Shown in pieces: positions 25,362-33,599 of a stretch of DNA of 49,392 bases. Both the position numbers and the translations under genes were made by a program. This stretch comes from Pirellulaceae bacterium. GTDB lineage: Bacteria > Planctomycetota > Planctomycetia > Pirellulales > Pirellulaceae. The stretch spans positions 1-49,392 of the forward strand of contig JADHUC010000035.1 in the NCBI GenBank assembly GCA_016784735.1. The letters are read 5' to 3'. Each line of letters starts with the position of its first letter. Position 1 is the first letter of the stretch. The notes beneath the pieces are model-generated. The model was not told the DNA's origin. It saw nothing but the letters and a program-made list of their open reading frames with translations, and did not search any database.

Positions 25362-26678
25362 CTATAGACCCCAACCTGCGCGGTACTTCTTCCGGATGAA
25401 CCGATCCGCCTCGGGGCAGTTTGTGGCTTTCAGGTTTTCGGAGTCCCATTCCAGTTTCTGTTTGACCCGGCATGAGACGATCCCTGCCATCAGGTTTTCC
25501 GTCATTTTCCCGCCGTAATCGAAGTTGCACGGAGTTGGGGCGCCGGTCTTGGCACCTTGTATCCACTCTTGGTGATGGCCGATGGAGCGGGGGATCGACG
25601 GCTCGGGCCGTTGGTAATCTTCGTACTGTTTCTGCGGCAGAAGGACGTGCCTGCTGTAGTTGGCGAGCAGTTGGCCTTTGTCGCCGTTGAAGAGCATTCC
25701 CAGACCGCCCCACTTTTCGAGATCTACGTCCGGCGGAGATTCCGGCTTCTTGCCGCCGTCGTGCCAGTACACGGTCACTGGCGGACGATCCCCGGACGCC
25801 GGGTACTCCCACCGAATCGAGAGCCATTCCGGGTAGACTTCGGGGTAACCGCCCTTGGGATCCGAGTCGGCCTCGACCGTAGTGGCGATACCCAAATCCA
25901 ACGCCCAGCAGCCCAGATCCGTGATGTGCGGCCCCATTCCGCCGATGGTGCCGTGGCCGAAGTCCCACCACTTGTCCCACCACAAGCAGCCGCCGGCGAA
26001 GTACGTGGGGTGATAGGGGCGCTCGGGCGCCGGGCCCAGCCACAGGTCCCAATGCAAGTGCGACGGTATCGGATGCGTGTCTTCGGGGCGGTATCGCGGG
26101 CCCAGCGGCACTCGGTTGCACCAGTTGTGCACCTCGCGAACCGTCCCGATCGCACCGGCGCGAATCAGTTCCACGACGCGGCGGAAGTTCTCGCCCGCGT
26201 GGATTTGAGTGCCCTGTTGTGTGGCCACTTTATCCTTGACCTTCAGGTACGCCTGGCGGACGGCCTGAGCTTCTTCCGGCGAGTGCGCGATCGGCTTCTC
26301 GCAGTACACGTGCAACTCGCGCCGCAACGCTCCGACGCTGACCAAGGCGTGAGTGTGTTCGGTGGTGCTGCACACGACGGCATCCAAGTCCTTCTGGTCA
26401 AGCATCTTTCGCCAATCGTTGTGCGTCTTGGCGTTGGGGAATCGTTTGGCAGCCCCAGCCAGTTTGTTGTCGTCCACGTCACACAGTGCGACGATGTTCT
26501 CGCTGGCGACGCTGTTCATGTTACCGCCCCCACGACCGGCAACGCCGACGATGCCGATGTTCAGCTTCTCGTTAGGCGATTCGCCGCTGGCCAGAACACG
26601 ACTGCCGACGACCAACGCGCCGGCTCCGGCCCAGGTCGTTCGCTTAAGGAAGTCACGCCGATTCGTTTGACCATTCAT
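25362..26678 (-). CDS. Gfo/Idh/MocA family oxidoreductase, Tat-exported
   Basis: 438 aa. ATG 26678 is chosen because AAGGAGA lies 8 bp upstream; a TTG precedes it by one codon. The Tat signal has NRRDFLKR at 6-13. The Rossmann motif is GVAGRGG (45-51) and the sugar-dehydrogenase motif EKP is at 127-129 (VYCEKPIAHS). The C-terminal half is the alpha/beta dimerisation domain (GGMGPHITDLGCWALDL, SIRWEYPASGDRPP). Members oxidise or reduce sugars, inositols and related polyols with NAD(P), usually with a cofactor carried through the Tat system. It is 26 bp downstream of the UroD-like gene and so in its operon. Specific substrate cannot be told. Confidence 0.9.
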   Translation of the reverse strand: MNGQTNRRDFLKRTTWAGAGALVVGSRVLASGESPNEKLNIGIVGVAGRGGGNMNSVASENIVALCDVDDNKLAGAAKRFPNAKTHNDWRKMLDQKDLDAVVCSTTEHTHALVSVGALRRELHVYCEKPIAHSPEEAQAVRQAYLKVKDKVATQQGTQIHAGENFRRVVELIRAGAIGTVREVHNWCNRVPLGPRYRPEDTHPIPSHLHWDLWLGPAPERPYHPTYFAGGCLWWDKWWDFGHGTIGGMGPHITDLGCWALDLGIATTVEADSDPKGGYPEVYPEWLSIRWEYPASGDRPPVTVYWHDGGKKPESPPDVDLEKWGGLGMLFNGDKGQLLANYSRHVLLPQKQYEDYQRPEPSIPRSIGHHQEWIQGAKTGAPTPCNFDYGGKMTENLMAGIVSCRVKQKLEWDSENLKATNCPEADRFIRKKYRAGWGL

Positions 26679-26704
26679 CAACCGTCTCCTTGCTTGGCAA
26701 GTGG

Positions 26705-27865
26705 TTATTGTGACGCCGCCTCGAAAAGGGCTTCAAGGTTCTCGAAAGGAATCTCAGGGGTCAACACGTTTGCAGGACTGATGATGTAGCCGCCTCCGTA
26801 GGGGCTACCGAATAAGTCTATCAAACGGCGGACCTCGTCCCTGACCTGTTGGGGCGTGCCGCGGCAGAGCAACTGCTGCAGATCAATCGCGCCGCAAAAC
26901 GACACCCGGCCGCCGAACTGTTGAGCAAGCTGTTTCATGTCCATCGCGCCCGGCTGCACCGGGTCGAGGACATCCACGCCAATGTCGATCAGGTCTGCTA
27001 CGATTCCCAGCACGTTTCCGCAACTGTGGAACACGACATCCATCCCGTAACGATGGGCCTCGTCAAAAAACGCGATGTAGTGGGGCTTGAAAAACTCCCG
27101 CCACATCTCGGGCGAAATCATCAGCCCGGTTTGGCTTCCCCAATCGTCAGTCAGGAAAACCGAGTCCGCACCAAGCTCGCCCCACGCGCGGATCAGTTCC
27201 AGTACGTATCCGGCAATCGCATCCAACAGCCGTCTCACTTCGCGTTCGTGAGTGTAGAAACCGCTGAACGTGTCCATCATGCCTCGCACAGCATGTAGAC
27301 GCTCGAACAGCGCAAGATGAATCGTGCCCATGCAGTACCGGGTGGCTCCGTGTTGTTCGAGTGCGGCTGCGGCGGCATCCAGCCGACCTGGAGCCCGAGG
27401 ATCGGGAAGCCAACGGTCGAGGTATTCATCCAGTTCCGACCATTCCTTGAGTGGATAATCCACAGGCGTGGCTCCCACGCCGCCGACGGCATGCGCCCAA
27501 CGCGTTCCCCACTCGTCCTCCCACTCGGCGTCCTGCATCGCCACCTCGATCGGATCGACCTTGGTGTCCAGGTCGGGAGGTTGATACCCGATCCAGAGGT
27601 CGTAAGGCACGATGCGGATGGCATCGTCCGGGTAGCGACAAAACAGATCGGCCAACCGATCGCCGTGACGCAGGATGATGTCCAGCGACAGCCGCTTGAG
27701 CCAAACCGGGCACCGACCGGACCCTTCGCGCCGCACGGCCTTCTGCACCCAATCCTTGCTGGGCGGCGCGGCCAGCAGCGCCGCATTCACCCGCTCTTCG
27801 AACCGCGTGAGTGCGGCCTGCATTTCGGGGAGCGACAACAAGAGATAGTCGTCGTTGGAGCCCAT
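26705..27865 (-). CDS. Uroporphyrinogen decarboxylase family protein (MtaA/CmuA-like)
   Basis: 386 aa, no signal peptide. The UroD-type TIM barrel is recognisable from GADSVFLTDDWGSQTGLMIS, WREFFKPHYIAFFDEAHRYG, and the metal-site pattern FHSCGN (H280, C282) with a later cysteine in SFCGAID (C324). The H-x-C...C zinc pattern is that of corrinoid/coenzyme M methyltransferases rather than of HemE. In planctomycetes such genes sit beside sugar oxidoreductases and may serve demethylation of methylated sugars or other methyl transfer; that is an inference. GGAGGAAT precedes ATG 27865. An 8-bp inverted repeat lies immediately upstream of that site. First gene of the operon with the Gfo/Idh/MocA gene. 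Confidence 0.85.
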   Translation of the reverse strand: MGSNDDYLLLSLPEMQAALTRFEERVNAALLAAPPSKDWVQKAVRREGSGRCPVWLKRLSLDIILRHGDRLADLFCRYPDDAIRIVPYDLWIGYQPPDLDTKVDPIEVAMQDAEWEDEWGTRWAHAVGGVGATPVDYPLKEWSELDEYLDRWLPDPRAPGRLDAAAAALEQHGATRYCMGTIHLALFERLHAVRGMMDTFSGFYTHEREVRRLLDAIAGYVLELIRAWGELGADSVFLTDDWGSQTGLMISPEMWREFFKPHYIAFFDEAHRYGMDVVFHSCGNVLGIVADLIDIGVDVLDPVQPGAMDMKQLAQQFGGRVSFCGAIDLQQLLCRGTPQQVRDEVRRLIDLFGSPYGGGYIISPANVLTPEIPFENLEALFEAASQ

Positions 27866-27878
27866 GGCCGTATTCCTC

Positions 27879-27906
27879 CGGCATGTCGATTCATTGCCAC
27901 ATGCCG
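27879..27906. promoter_or_regulatory. Inverted repeat next to the ribosome site of the UroD-like gene
   Basis: CGGCATGT, 12-bp spacer, ACATGCCG: perfect 8-bp arms. On the minus strand the second arm runs directly into the GGAGGAAT ribosome site (27866-27885 area) of the gene starting at 27865. It could be an operator for a dimeric repressor or an RNA hairpin hiding the ribosome site. No regulator gene adjoins. Confidence 0.45.
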
Positions 27907-28105
27907 ATGATCCTAACGCTTATGCTGACGCGGTCAAGGTTCTCGACGACACACTGGCCAATACGAGCAATACCTCGCGGCCGGACATGGCAGAACGAAT
28001 TGGGCAGAATTTGATTGACGACTGTCCCACGGCCACGCTATTTTGAGGAACGCACAGCCGTGACGATTGTACTTCCCGTTGATTTCAACTCCACATGATC
28101 TACCC

Positions 28106-29686
28106 ATGACGAGTCGCCACACATTCTCAGTTCACCAGTCTCTACTGTTTGGTGTTCTCCTCGTTCTCGGCGGGGCGACGTTGTTCTCGACGTCGGCATC
28201 GGCGGAATCCTTGGTCGAGTTGACGGTCCGACAGCGTGACCAGGCGGGCGTGGTGATTGAAAAGGCAGTATCACTGGATCCGGCCAAGTCGGCGGTCGTG
28301 GTGATCGACATGTGGGATCGCCACTGGTGCAAGACCTATACGGAACGAGTCGGGAACCTGGTCCCTCGAATGAATGACACGTTGGCCGCCGCGAGGAAGC
28401 TGGGGATCCAGGTGGTTTTCGCGCCCTCGGACACGACGGATTTCTACAAGGATTCTCCGCAGCGCAAAGCCATGCAGGCCATCCCGCAGCATCCGGCGCC
28501 GAAAACGATCGGCTTTCAGGCTCCGCGGCCTCCGGGCCCCACGGACCACTGCGAGTGCGGCCCGGACGAACCGTGCGGAAAGGGGCGGGCGTGGAGCCGT
28601 CAGCATCCCGAATTGAAGATCGAAGAAGGCGATCTGATCGGCGACTGCAACAACGGCGGCGAGCTGTTGAGACTTTGTCGCGAGCGTGAAATCGACACGC
28701 TGTTGTACATGGGCGTGGCCAGCAATATGTGCGTACAATACCGGAGCTTTGGCATCCGCAACATGAAGAACCACGGCCTTCGCGTGATCGTCGTGCGAGA
28801 TCTGGTCGAAGCGATCACGGCCAATGGCATCGGGCCGGACGGAAAGCCGGATCCCAATTTCACGCCTGCCAAGGGAAGCTCTCGCGTCGAGCGACATATC
28901 GAACAGCACATCGCTGCCACCGTCGAAAGCCGCCAGTTGATTCAGGCAGCCGGAATGAGCCCAAAGGACGGGCGACAGCACATCGTGTTCGTCGTCGCGG
29001 AGCAGGAGTACGGCACCGGCGAGACATTGCCTACATTTGCCAAGAAGTACCTCGACAAGGAGTACCGATACTCGTTCTGCTTTGCCAGAGGCGACACGGG
29101 AGCGGAGCGAAACGACGTGCCCGGCCTCGAGGCGGTGTACGACGCGGATCTACTGGTCCTGTCCATGCGACGTCGCGCGTTGCCGGTCACGCAGATGGAC
29201 CATCTGGAGCGGTACATCCGTTCCGGCAAACCGCTAGTAGGCATCCGGACAAGTGTTGTACCGTTCCAAGTGCACGAGCCGGTCCCGGCGGGCCACGTCG
29301 GTTGGAGTGACTTCGACCGAGAAGTGCTGAAGTGTCACTACCAGGGCTACGACGCCCGGTCTCGAGAGACAGGCTGTGACGTGGCGGTGGCGCCCGACGC
29401 GCAAAGTCATCCGGCTGTCAGGCAAATGGCATCGACAAAGTTCCACAGCGCGAGTTGGCCGTATCGGATGGAACCAGTGGCCGACGCGGTCACCGTCCTG
29501 ATGGCCGGGCGTTGGTCGGAAGACGAACCGGCGTACCCGGTTGCCTGGACCGCCACGTACAACGGTGGCCGAGTCTTCTTCACCACGTTGGGGCATCCAA
29601 GTGATTTCAAGAACGAAGCGTTCAACGAACTTCTACTGGGCGGAATCAGATGGACCCTGGATTCGTCCGGGCGAAAAGACGAATAG
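28106..29686 (+). CDS. Secreted isochorismatase-like hydrolase fused to a ThuA-like domain
   Basis: 526 aa from ATG 28106, which begins a signal peptide (ends STSASAES); an in-frame ATG at 28067 adds 13 unlikely residues. Residues 50-285 form an isochorismatase-type cysteine hydrolase: Asp68 in VVVIDMWD and the nucleophile Cys209 in GVASNMCVQYRSFG. A cysteine-rich insert (CECGPDEPCGKG, 149-160) is unusual. Residues 290-526 match the ThuA (trehalose-utilisation) class, ending with AWTATYNGGRVFFTTLGHP and LLLGGIRWTL. ThuA-like proteins act in sugar metabolism; the isochorismatase class hydrolyses amides or vinyl ethers. The fusion and export suggest processing of an extracellular sugar derivative. 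It is divergent from the UroD operon. Confidence 0.85.
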   Translation: MTSRHTFSVHQSLLFGVLLVLGGATLFSTSASAESLVELTVRQRDQAGVVIEKAVSLDPAKSAVVVIDMWDRHWCKTYTERVGNLVPRMNDTLAAARKLGIQVVFAPSDTTDFYKDSPQRKAMQAIPQHPAPKTIGFQAPRPPGPTDHCECGPDEPCGKGRAWSRQHPELKIEEGDLIGDCNNGGELLRLCREREIDTLLYMGVASNMCVQYRSFGIRNMKNHGLRVIVVRDLVEAITANGIGPDGKPDPNFTPAKGSSRVERHIEQHIAATVESRQLIQAAGMSPKDGRQHIVFVVAEQEYGTGETLPTFAKKYLDKEYRYSFCFARGDTGAERNDVPGLEAVYDADLLVLSMRRRALPVTQMDHLERYIRSGKPLVGIRTSVVPFQVHEPVPAGHVGWSDFDREVLKCHYQGYDARSRETGCDVAVAPDAQSHPAVRQMASTKFHSASWPYRMEPVADAVTVLMAGRWSEDEPAYPVAWTATYNGGRVFFTTLGHPSDFKNEAFNELLLGGIRWTLDSSGRKDE

Positions 29687-29718
29687 ACCGAACCTCGATT
29701 TCTAATAGGTGCTATAGC

Positions 29719-30279
29719 ATGTCTGTCCAAGAATTGATTGCAGGAATTAGGAGCGAAGATGCCGGCACGCGTTGCGCGGCCTGGCAGACCGCGGGAGAAT
29801 ACGGCGCGTCGGCGGTGATACCGCTGGCGGCGGTGATGGGGGAATCCGGCGTGGACCAAGAAGTGGCCAGGGCCGCGAAGAACGGCCTGTGGGCAGTCGT
29901 TCGCAGTGCGTGGCCTCCTGGCACTGACGCTGCCGATGGATCGGTTGTTTCGGCCTTGATCGAACTGTTGAAAGGCGAGCAGCCCGTCGCGGTTCGTCGC
30001 GAAGCGTTGTGGATGCTGTCGGAGATCGGCGGCGCCGAGTCGGTCGAAGCAATCGCAGGACTGGTGACAAACGGACAACTGCGCGAGGATGCGCGGTGCG
30101 CGTTGGAGCGGATTCCGGGCGAGAAATCCCTCGATGCCCTCAAACAAGCGTTCGACGCCGCGGCGGAGGATTTCAAAAGCAACTTGGCGCAGTCGCTGCG
30201 TGCGAGGGGCGAAACGGTTGACGGCGTGCCGTGCCGTAAGCTTACACCGGTTTACAAGACGAAGGCGGATGGGGAATGA
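29719..30279 (+). CDS. HEAT-repeat protein
   Basis: 186 aa from ATG 29719; the longer open frame from 29650 overlaps the preceding gene. It consists of alpha-helical repeats of the HEAT/PBS-lyase type (GTRCAAWQTAGEYGASAVIPL, VAVRREALWMLSEIGGAESVEAIAGL, REDARCALERIPGEKSLDALKQA). No signal peptide. These scaffolds bind proteins or act as phycobilin-lyase-like modules. It begins 32 bp after the isochorismatase-ThuA gene on the same strand, so it is probably cotranscribed. Function unknown. Confidence 0.75.
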   Translation: MSVQELIAGIRSEDAGTRCAAWQTAGEYGASAVIPLAAVMGESGVDQEVARAAKNGLWAVVRSAWPPGTDAADGSVVSALIELLKGEQPVAVRREALWMLSEIGGAESVEAIAGLVTNGQLREDARCALERIPGEKSLDALKQAFDAAAEDFKSNLAQSLRARGETVDGVPCRKLTPVYKTKADGE

Positions 30280-30308
30280 TGAGCTGAGGCGGTGAGGCGG
30301 ATCTTGGT

Positions 30309-30333
30309 AGGTCCCGCTTGCCGAGCGGGACCT
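30309..30333. repeat. Family B hairpin, copy 3
   Basis: Perfect 10-bp arms AGGTCCCGCT and AGCGGGACCT around TGCCG. Confidence 0.85.
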
Positions 30334-30345
30334 GGAGTTCGATCG

Positions 30346-30413
30346 TTGGAGTTCACGCTTCAGCGTGTTTCTTGGACCTGAATGAAGAAAGCACGCTGAA
30401 GCGTGAACTCCAA
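30346..30413. repeat. Family A palindrome, complete copy
   Basis: Perfect 22-bp inverted repeat (30346-30367 and 30392-30413) with a 24-bp spacer. The arms start TTGGAGTTCACGC. Each arm holds the hairpin CACGC-TTCA-GCGTG or its complement. Confidence 0.9.
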
Positions 30414-30421
30414 CCACCCGG

Positions 30422-30446
30422 AGGTCCCGCCCGGCAGGCGGGGCCT
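30422..30446. repeat. Family B hairpin, copy 4 (reverse orientation)
   Basis: Arms AGGTCCCGCC and GGCGGGGCCT around CGGCA; one G:T pair, otherwise perfect. Confidence 0.8.
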
Positions 30447-30480
30447 ACTGAGTGCCCTTCAACTCACAGGGAATACCTCT

Positions 30481-31770
30481 ATGCACAAACCAAATCGACG
30501 ACATTTCCTCGCCGCTACCGGCGCGGCTATTAGCGTGCCAACCTTGATTCCATCGAGCGCATTCGGCGCCAACGACCGGTTGAACGTCGGTCATATCGGT
30601 GTCAGCGGCAGGGCCGGAGCGCTGCTGCAGTACGACTTGACGCTCGAGCAGACCGGGCTCACTCACGTCGTGGCCCTTTGTGACATCGACCAGCGGCGAC
30701 TCGCGCAGGCCGCGAAGAATTTGCCGGATGTGGCGTCCTATTTCGACTACCGCGAAATGTTCCAACGCAAGGACATCGACGCGGTGATGATCGGCACGCC
30801 CGATCACCTGCATTCCGTGCAGACGGTCCACGCTTGCGAATCGGGCAAGCACGTTTACGTAGAGAAGCCTTCGTCGGTCACGATCCAGGAGGGCAACGCG
30901 ATGATCGCGGCGGCGCGCAAGCACAATCGTGTCGTGCAGGTGGGCTCCCAAGCGCGCTCTGCCCAGCCGGCTCACCAGGCTTGCACTTACATCCGCAACG
31001 GCATGCTTGGCCAAGTGAAGAAGGTGACGTGCTGGCACACGCTAAACCCGACCGCCCGTCCGAATCCCGATACACCGCCACCGTCAGAACGGTTTTGGGA
31101 TATGTGGCAGGGGCCGTTGCGTTGGCGACCGCACAACACGAACTTCTATCCGGGCAAATTCCGCTTCATCATGGAATCCGGCGGCGGCGTGATCCGCGAT
31201 CGTGGAGCGCATGTATTCAGTATCATTCGTTGGTGCATGGACGCCGACGACCAGCAGCCCGTGAGCATCGAGGCCAAGGGCACTCCGCCCAAGCAAGGTC
31301 TGTTCGACTGCCCGGTGGAAATGGAGGTTGTCTACACGTTCAAAGACCCGGACTGGCAGGTCGTCTGGTCTCAGCCGGGCGAGCATCGCGGTTCGGGTGG
31401 ATTCGGCATGGTGTTCCACGGCGACAAGGATGAATTGGTGGTGTGCCGCGACGGTACCCGGATTGCTGCGGACGAGAAGGCCCGGAACTTCAAGGTGCCC
31501 GCGGGCGGTGTGGAAGTCTACCGCATGGACAAGCACGCGGACTATAACGTGAATCACGTGGAAGACTGGGTCCAGGCCATCCGAACCGGCCGGAAACCAT
31601 GCATGCACATCCAGGCGGGCCACAACGCAGCGACCATGTGCATCATCGGCAACCTCGCCTACTTGCTCGGCCGAAAGCTCCAGTGGGACGGCAAGAAGCA
31701 GTGTTTCGTGGGCGACGCTCACGCCAACCGTCTACTGGGCACGCCGCAGCGTCATCCCTACCACTTATGA
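30481..31770 (+). CDS. Gfo/Idh/MocA family oxidoreductase, Tat-exported (second copy)
   Basis: 429 aa from ATG 30481 (AGGGAAT upstream); the frame is open further back through the repeat unit but without signal. Tat signal NRRHFLAATG at 5-14. The Rossmann region reads GHIGVSGRAG (38-46) and the EKP motif is at 128-130 (VYVEKPSSVT). The C-terminal domain has the family phrases MESGGGVIRDRGAHVFSII and VNHVEDWVQAIRTGRKP. It is distinct from the copy at 25362-26678: overall similarity is limited to family motifs. The likely reaction is NAD(P)-dependent sugar or polyol oxidation outside the cytoplasm; substrate unknown. It follows the repeat unit on the same strand as the HEAT gene. Confidence 0.9.
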   Translation: MHKPNRRHFLAATGAAISVPTLIPSSAFGANDRLNVGHIGVSGRAGALLQYDLTLEQTGLTHVVALCDIDQRRLAQAAKNLPDVASYFDYREMFQRKDIDAVMIGTPDHLHSVQTVHACESGKHVYVEKPSSVTIQEGNAMIAAARKHNRVVQVGSQARSAQPAHQACTYIRNGMLGQVKKVTCWHTLNPTARPNPDTPPPSERFWDMWQGPLRWRPHNTNFYPGKFRFIMESGGGVIRDRGAHVFSIIRWCMDADDQQPVSIEAKGTPPKQGLFDCPVEMEVVYTFKDPDWQVVWSQPGEHRGSGGFGMVFHGDKDELVVCRDGTRIAADEKARNFKVPAGGVEVYRMDKHADYNVNHVEDWVQAIRTGRKPCMHIQAGHNAATMCIIGNLAYLLGRKLQWDGKKQCFVGDAHANRLLGTPQRHPYHL

Positions 31771-31848
31771 TTTCAAACTGTAAACGCTAGATGAAAAGGG
31801 AGACAGGATCTCCCAAAAGGAAAAACATCTGGCAGGGGAAAATCGACC

Positions 31849-32502
31849 ATGGTCAGCAACGAGAAAACGGCTCCGACCGACGTCGACCGCCAGTGGTTTA
31901 TCGTTGGCCGCTGGCAGGAATATGAAGGCGAAACGCGAGCCAATCTGCTGCGAATCATCGGCATCGCCGCGTTTTATATCGTGGAACTGGCCAACTACCA
32001 CGGCGTGCGTCTGGGCGTGTTCGAGATGCCGCGCGTGGTCGAGAAGCCTTTCCATCAGTCGGTCACGGCGCTGGCGGTTGCCTGGACGCTCATGTCGCTC
32101 GTGATCTTGTACTGCCTGAGCCATCGCATCTTTCCGGCCGTGCTGAAATTCGTGTCCACCGCCTGCGACGTCGCATTGCTGACGGCCATCCTGGTGATGG
32201 CCGATGGTCCGAAGAGCCCGCTGGTGGTGGGCTATTTCCTGCTGATCGCCCTTTCGGCGCTCCGCTTCAACTTGCCGTTGATCTGGCTGGCCACGGCCGG
32301 TTCGATGGCCGGCTATCTTGTGTTATTGGGCAATGCCAAGTGGTTTGACGAATCGGTCCGCGTGCCTCGATACCATCAGATCATTTTTCTCTTGGCTCTG
32401 GGGCTCAGCGGGATTGTGCTCGGTCAGGTGATCCGCCGTGTTCGCAGTCTGGCCAAGGATTATGCGGCCCGCGTCGAGTCAAACCGTGGAGCGCCGTCAT
32501 GA
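31849..32502 (+). CDS. Polytopic membrane protein, sensor-like membrane domain without output domain
   Basis: 217 aa. GGGGA precedes the ATG. About five or six transmembrane helices can be seen (FYIVELANYHG region, ALAVAWTLMSLVILYCL, ACDVALLTAILVMA, VVGYFLLIALSALRF, IWLATAGSMAGYLVLL, IIFLLALGLSGIVLGQVIRRV). The layout resembles the N-terminal membrane part of adenylate cyclases or sensor kinases, but the protein ends after a short basic tail. Its TGA overlaps the ATG of the next gene by 4 bp, so it is coupled with the two zinc-ribbon proteins. Function unknown. Confidence 0.7.
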   Translation: MVSNEKTAPTDVDRQWFIVGRWQEYEGETRANLLRIIGIAAFYIVELANYHGVRLGVFEMPRVVEKPFHQSVTALAVAWTLMSLVILYCLSHRIFPAVLKFVSTACDVALLTAILVMADGPKSPLVVGYFLLIALSALRFNLPLIWLATAGSMAGYLVLLGNAKWFDESVRVPRYHQIIFLLALGLSGIVLGQVIRRVRSLAKDYAARVESNRGAPS

Positions 32503-33128
32503 ATTCGCCACCGGACCACGACCCGCGGACATGCCCGGAATGCGGAGCCACGCTTCGTAGCGAAGCAAGCCGTTGCTGGCTGTGTGCCAAGACGATAGAG
32601 ACCTCGACCGCAACAGCCGCTCAGCCGCTTTGTCCGGCCGAACAATTCGCGGCTCGCCAGTTCAGTCTTTCGTCGCTGATGCTTATCATCACACTGCTGG
32701 CGGTCGTGCTGGGCGTCGCACGCCTTTCGCCGGGGATCGGGGTCGGTTTGGCGATTGTGGCCACGCCGGCGTTGGTGCGAACGTGCATCACCTCCGTGCG
32801 CAGAAAGACCCGCGGTCAGCCCATGACGCCGCTGGAAAAGGTAGGCGTCTTTGCCGCCACGCTCGGCGCCGTCTTGACGATTGTTATCGCCGCAGTAGCC
32901 GCGTTTTACGCGACTTGTTGGGTGGGCTTTTTTGGCGGCGCCACGGTCAGCTCGATCTGGGCAAAAGGCTACGACTCGATCGGATGGGGACTGGTTACCG
33001 GCGTGCTGCTTGGCCTCGTCGTGGGCCTTTATGTCGCCTATCTTTCGATTCGTCTGCTGTGGTTTCGTAAAGGGAAAAGGAAGAAACGCACAGGGGAGCG
33101 GGCGGATGAACACGGCAGCAACGAATGA
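32499..33128 (+). CDS. Zinc-ribbon membrane protein, tandem paralogue 1
   Basis: 209 aa. N-terminal zinc ribbon CPECGATLRSEASRCWLC, then the phrase QFSLSSLMLIITLLAVVLGV that begins the membrane part in many planctomycete proteins. Four or so transmembrane helices follow (GIGVGLAIVATPALV, VGVFAATLGAVLTIVIAAVAAFY, WGLVTGVLLGLVVGLYVAYL), then a basic tail (KGKRKKRTGER). It starts inside the stop codon of the upstream gene and overlaps the downstream paralogue by 23 bp. No enzymatic motif; function unknown. Confidence 0.75.
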   Translation: MNSPPDHDPRTCPECGATLRSEASRCWLCAKTIETSTATAAQPLCPAEQFAARQFSLSSLMLIITLLAVVLGVARLSPGIGVGLAIVATPALVRTCITSVRRKTRGQPMTPLEKVGVFAATLGAVLTIVIAAVAAFYATCWVGFFGGATVSSIWAKGYDSIGWGLVTGVLLGLVVGLYVAYLSIRLLWFRKGKRKKRTGERADEHGSNE

Positions 33129-33567
33129 AGAACGATGCCCGGAATGTGGCGCCATCGTTCGGGGTGAAGCCGACAAATGCTGGCTGTGCGGCAGCTCGCA
33201 TTATCCGGTCGCGGAACTTGTCGGGCCGGGCGAATCTCCTTTTGCAGAGCGCACCGACGCACAGTTCAGCCTCTCGACGCTGATGCTGGGCGTTACGCTC
33301 TTGGCGGTCCTGTTTGGCGTATTTTGCATGGCACCAGGGGCGGGCGTTGTTTTGGCCGTTCTCGTGGTTCCCCCTTTCTTGGCAACGTGCATCTTTACGA
33401 AGCACAGAAAAGCCCGTGGTCAGCCGATGTCCGCCGTGGCAAAACTGGGGGTCTTCGGCAGTACATTTGGCATCGTGATTGTCATCGCGTTCTGCTTGGT
33501 TGGTGTCGTTGCGGTAGCCGCGGTGGCGGCGTTTTTCGTGATTTGCGTGGCTGGGGCCGGTCAATAG
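33106..33567 (+). CDS. Zinc-ribbon membrane protein, tandem paralogue 2
   Basis: 153 aa from ATG 33106 (GGGGAGCGGGCGG upstream). It aligns along its length with the preceding protein: CPECGAIVRGEADKCWLC, QFSLSTLMLGVTLLAVLFGV, KARGQPMSAVAKLGVFGSTFG. It ends earlier, lacking the last two membrane segments and the basic tail. The pair arose by tandem duplication. It overlaps the previous gene by 23 bp in another frame. Confidence 0.75.
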   Translation: MNTAATNEERCPECGAIVRGEADKCWLCGSSHYPVAELVGPGESPFAERTDAQFSLSTLMLGVTLLAVLFGVFCMAPGAGVVLAVLVVPPFLATCIFTKHRKARGQPMSAVAKLGVFGSTFGIVIVIAFCLVGVVAVAAVAAFFVICVAGAGQ

Positions 33568-33599
33568 TGTAGGCGCCGGCGGTTGGCGCACGCAATGTT

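Larger units (their letters stand above)
30309..30446. repeat. Composite repeat unit: family B - A - B (inverted)
   Basis: A 138-bp symmetric unit between the HEAT gene and the second oxidoreductase gene: B (30309-30333, loop TGCCG), A with both arms (30346-30413), and B in reverse orientation (30422-30446, loop CGGCA). Same outer order as in 12244-12546. Confidence 0.85.

Noticed and set aside
25557..26789. Plus-strand open frame of 410 codons opposite the Gfo/Idh/MocA gene
   Set aside because: Antisense shadow of a gene with clear Rossmann and EKP motifs.
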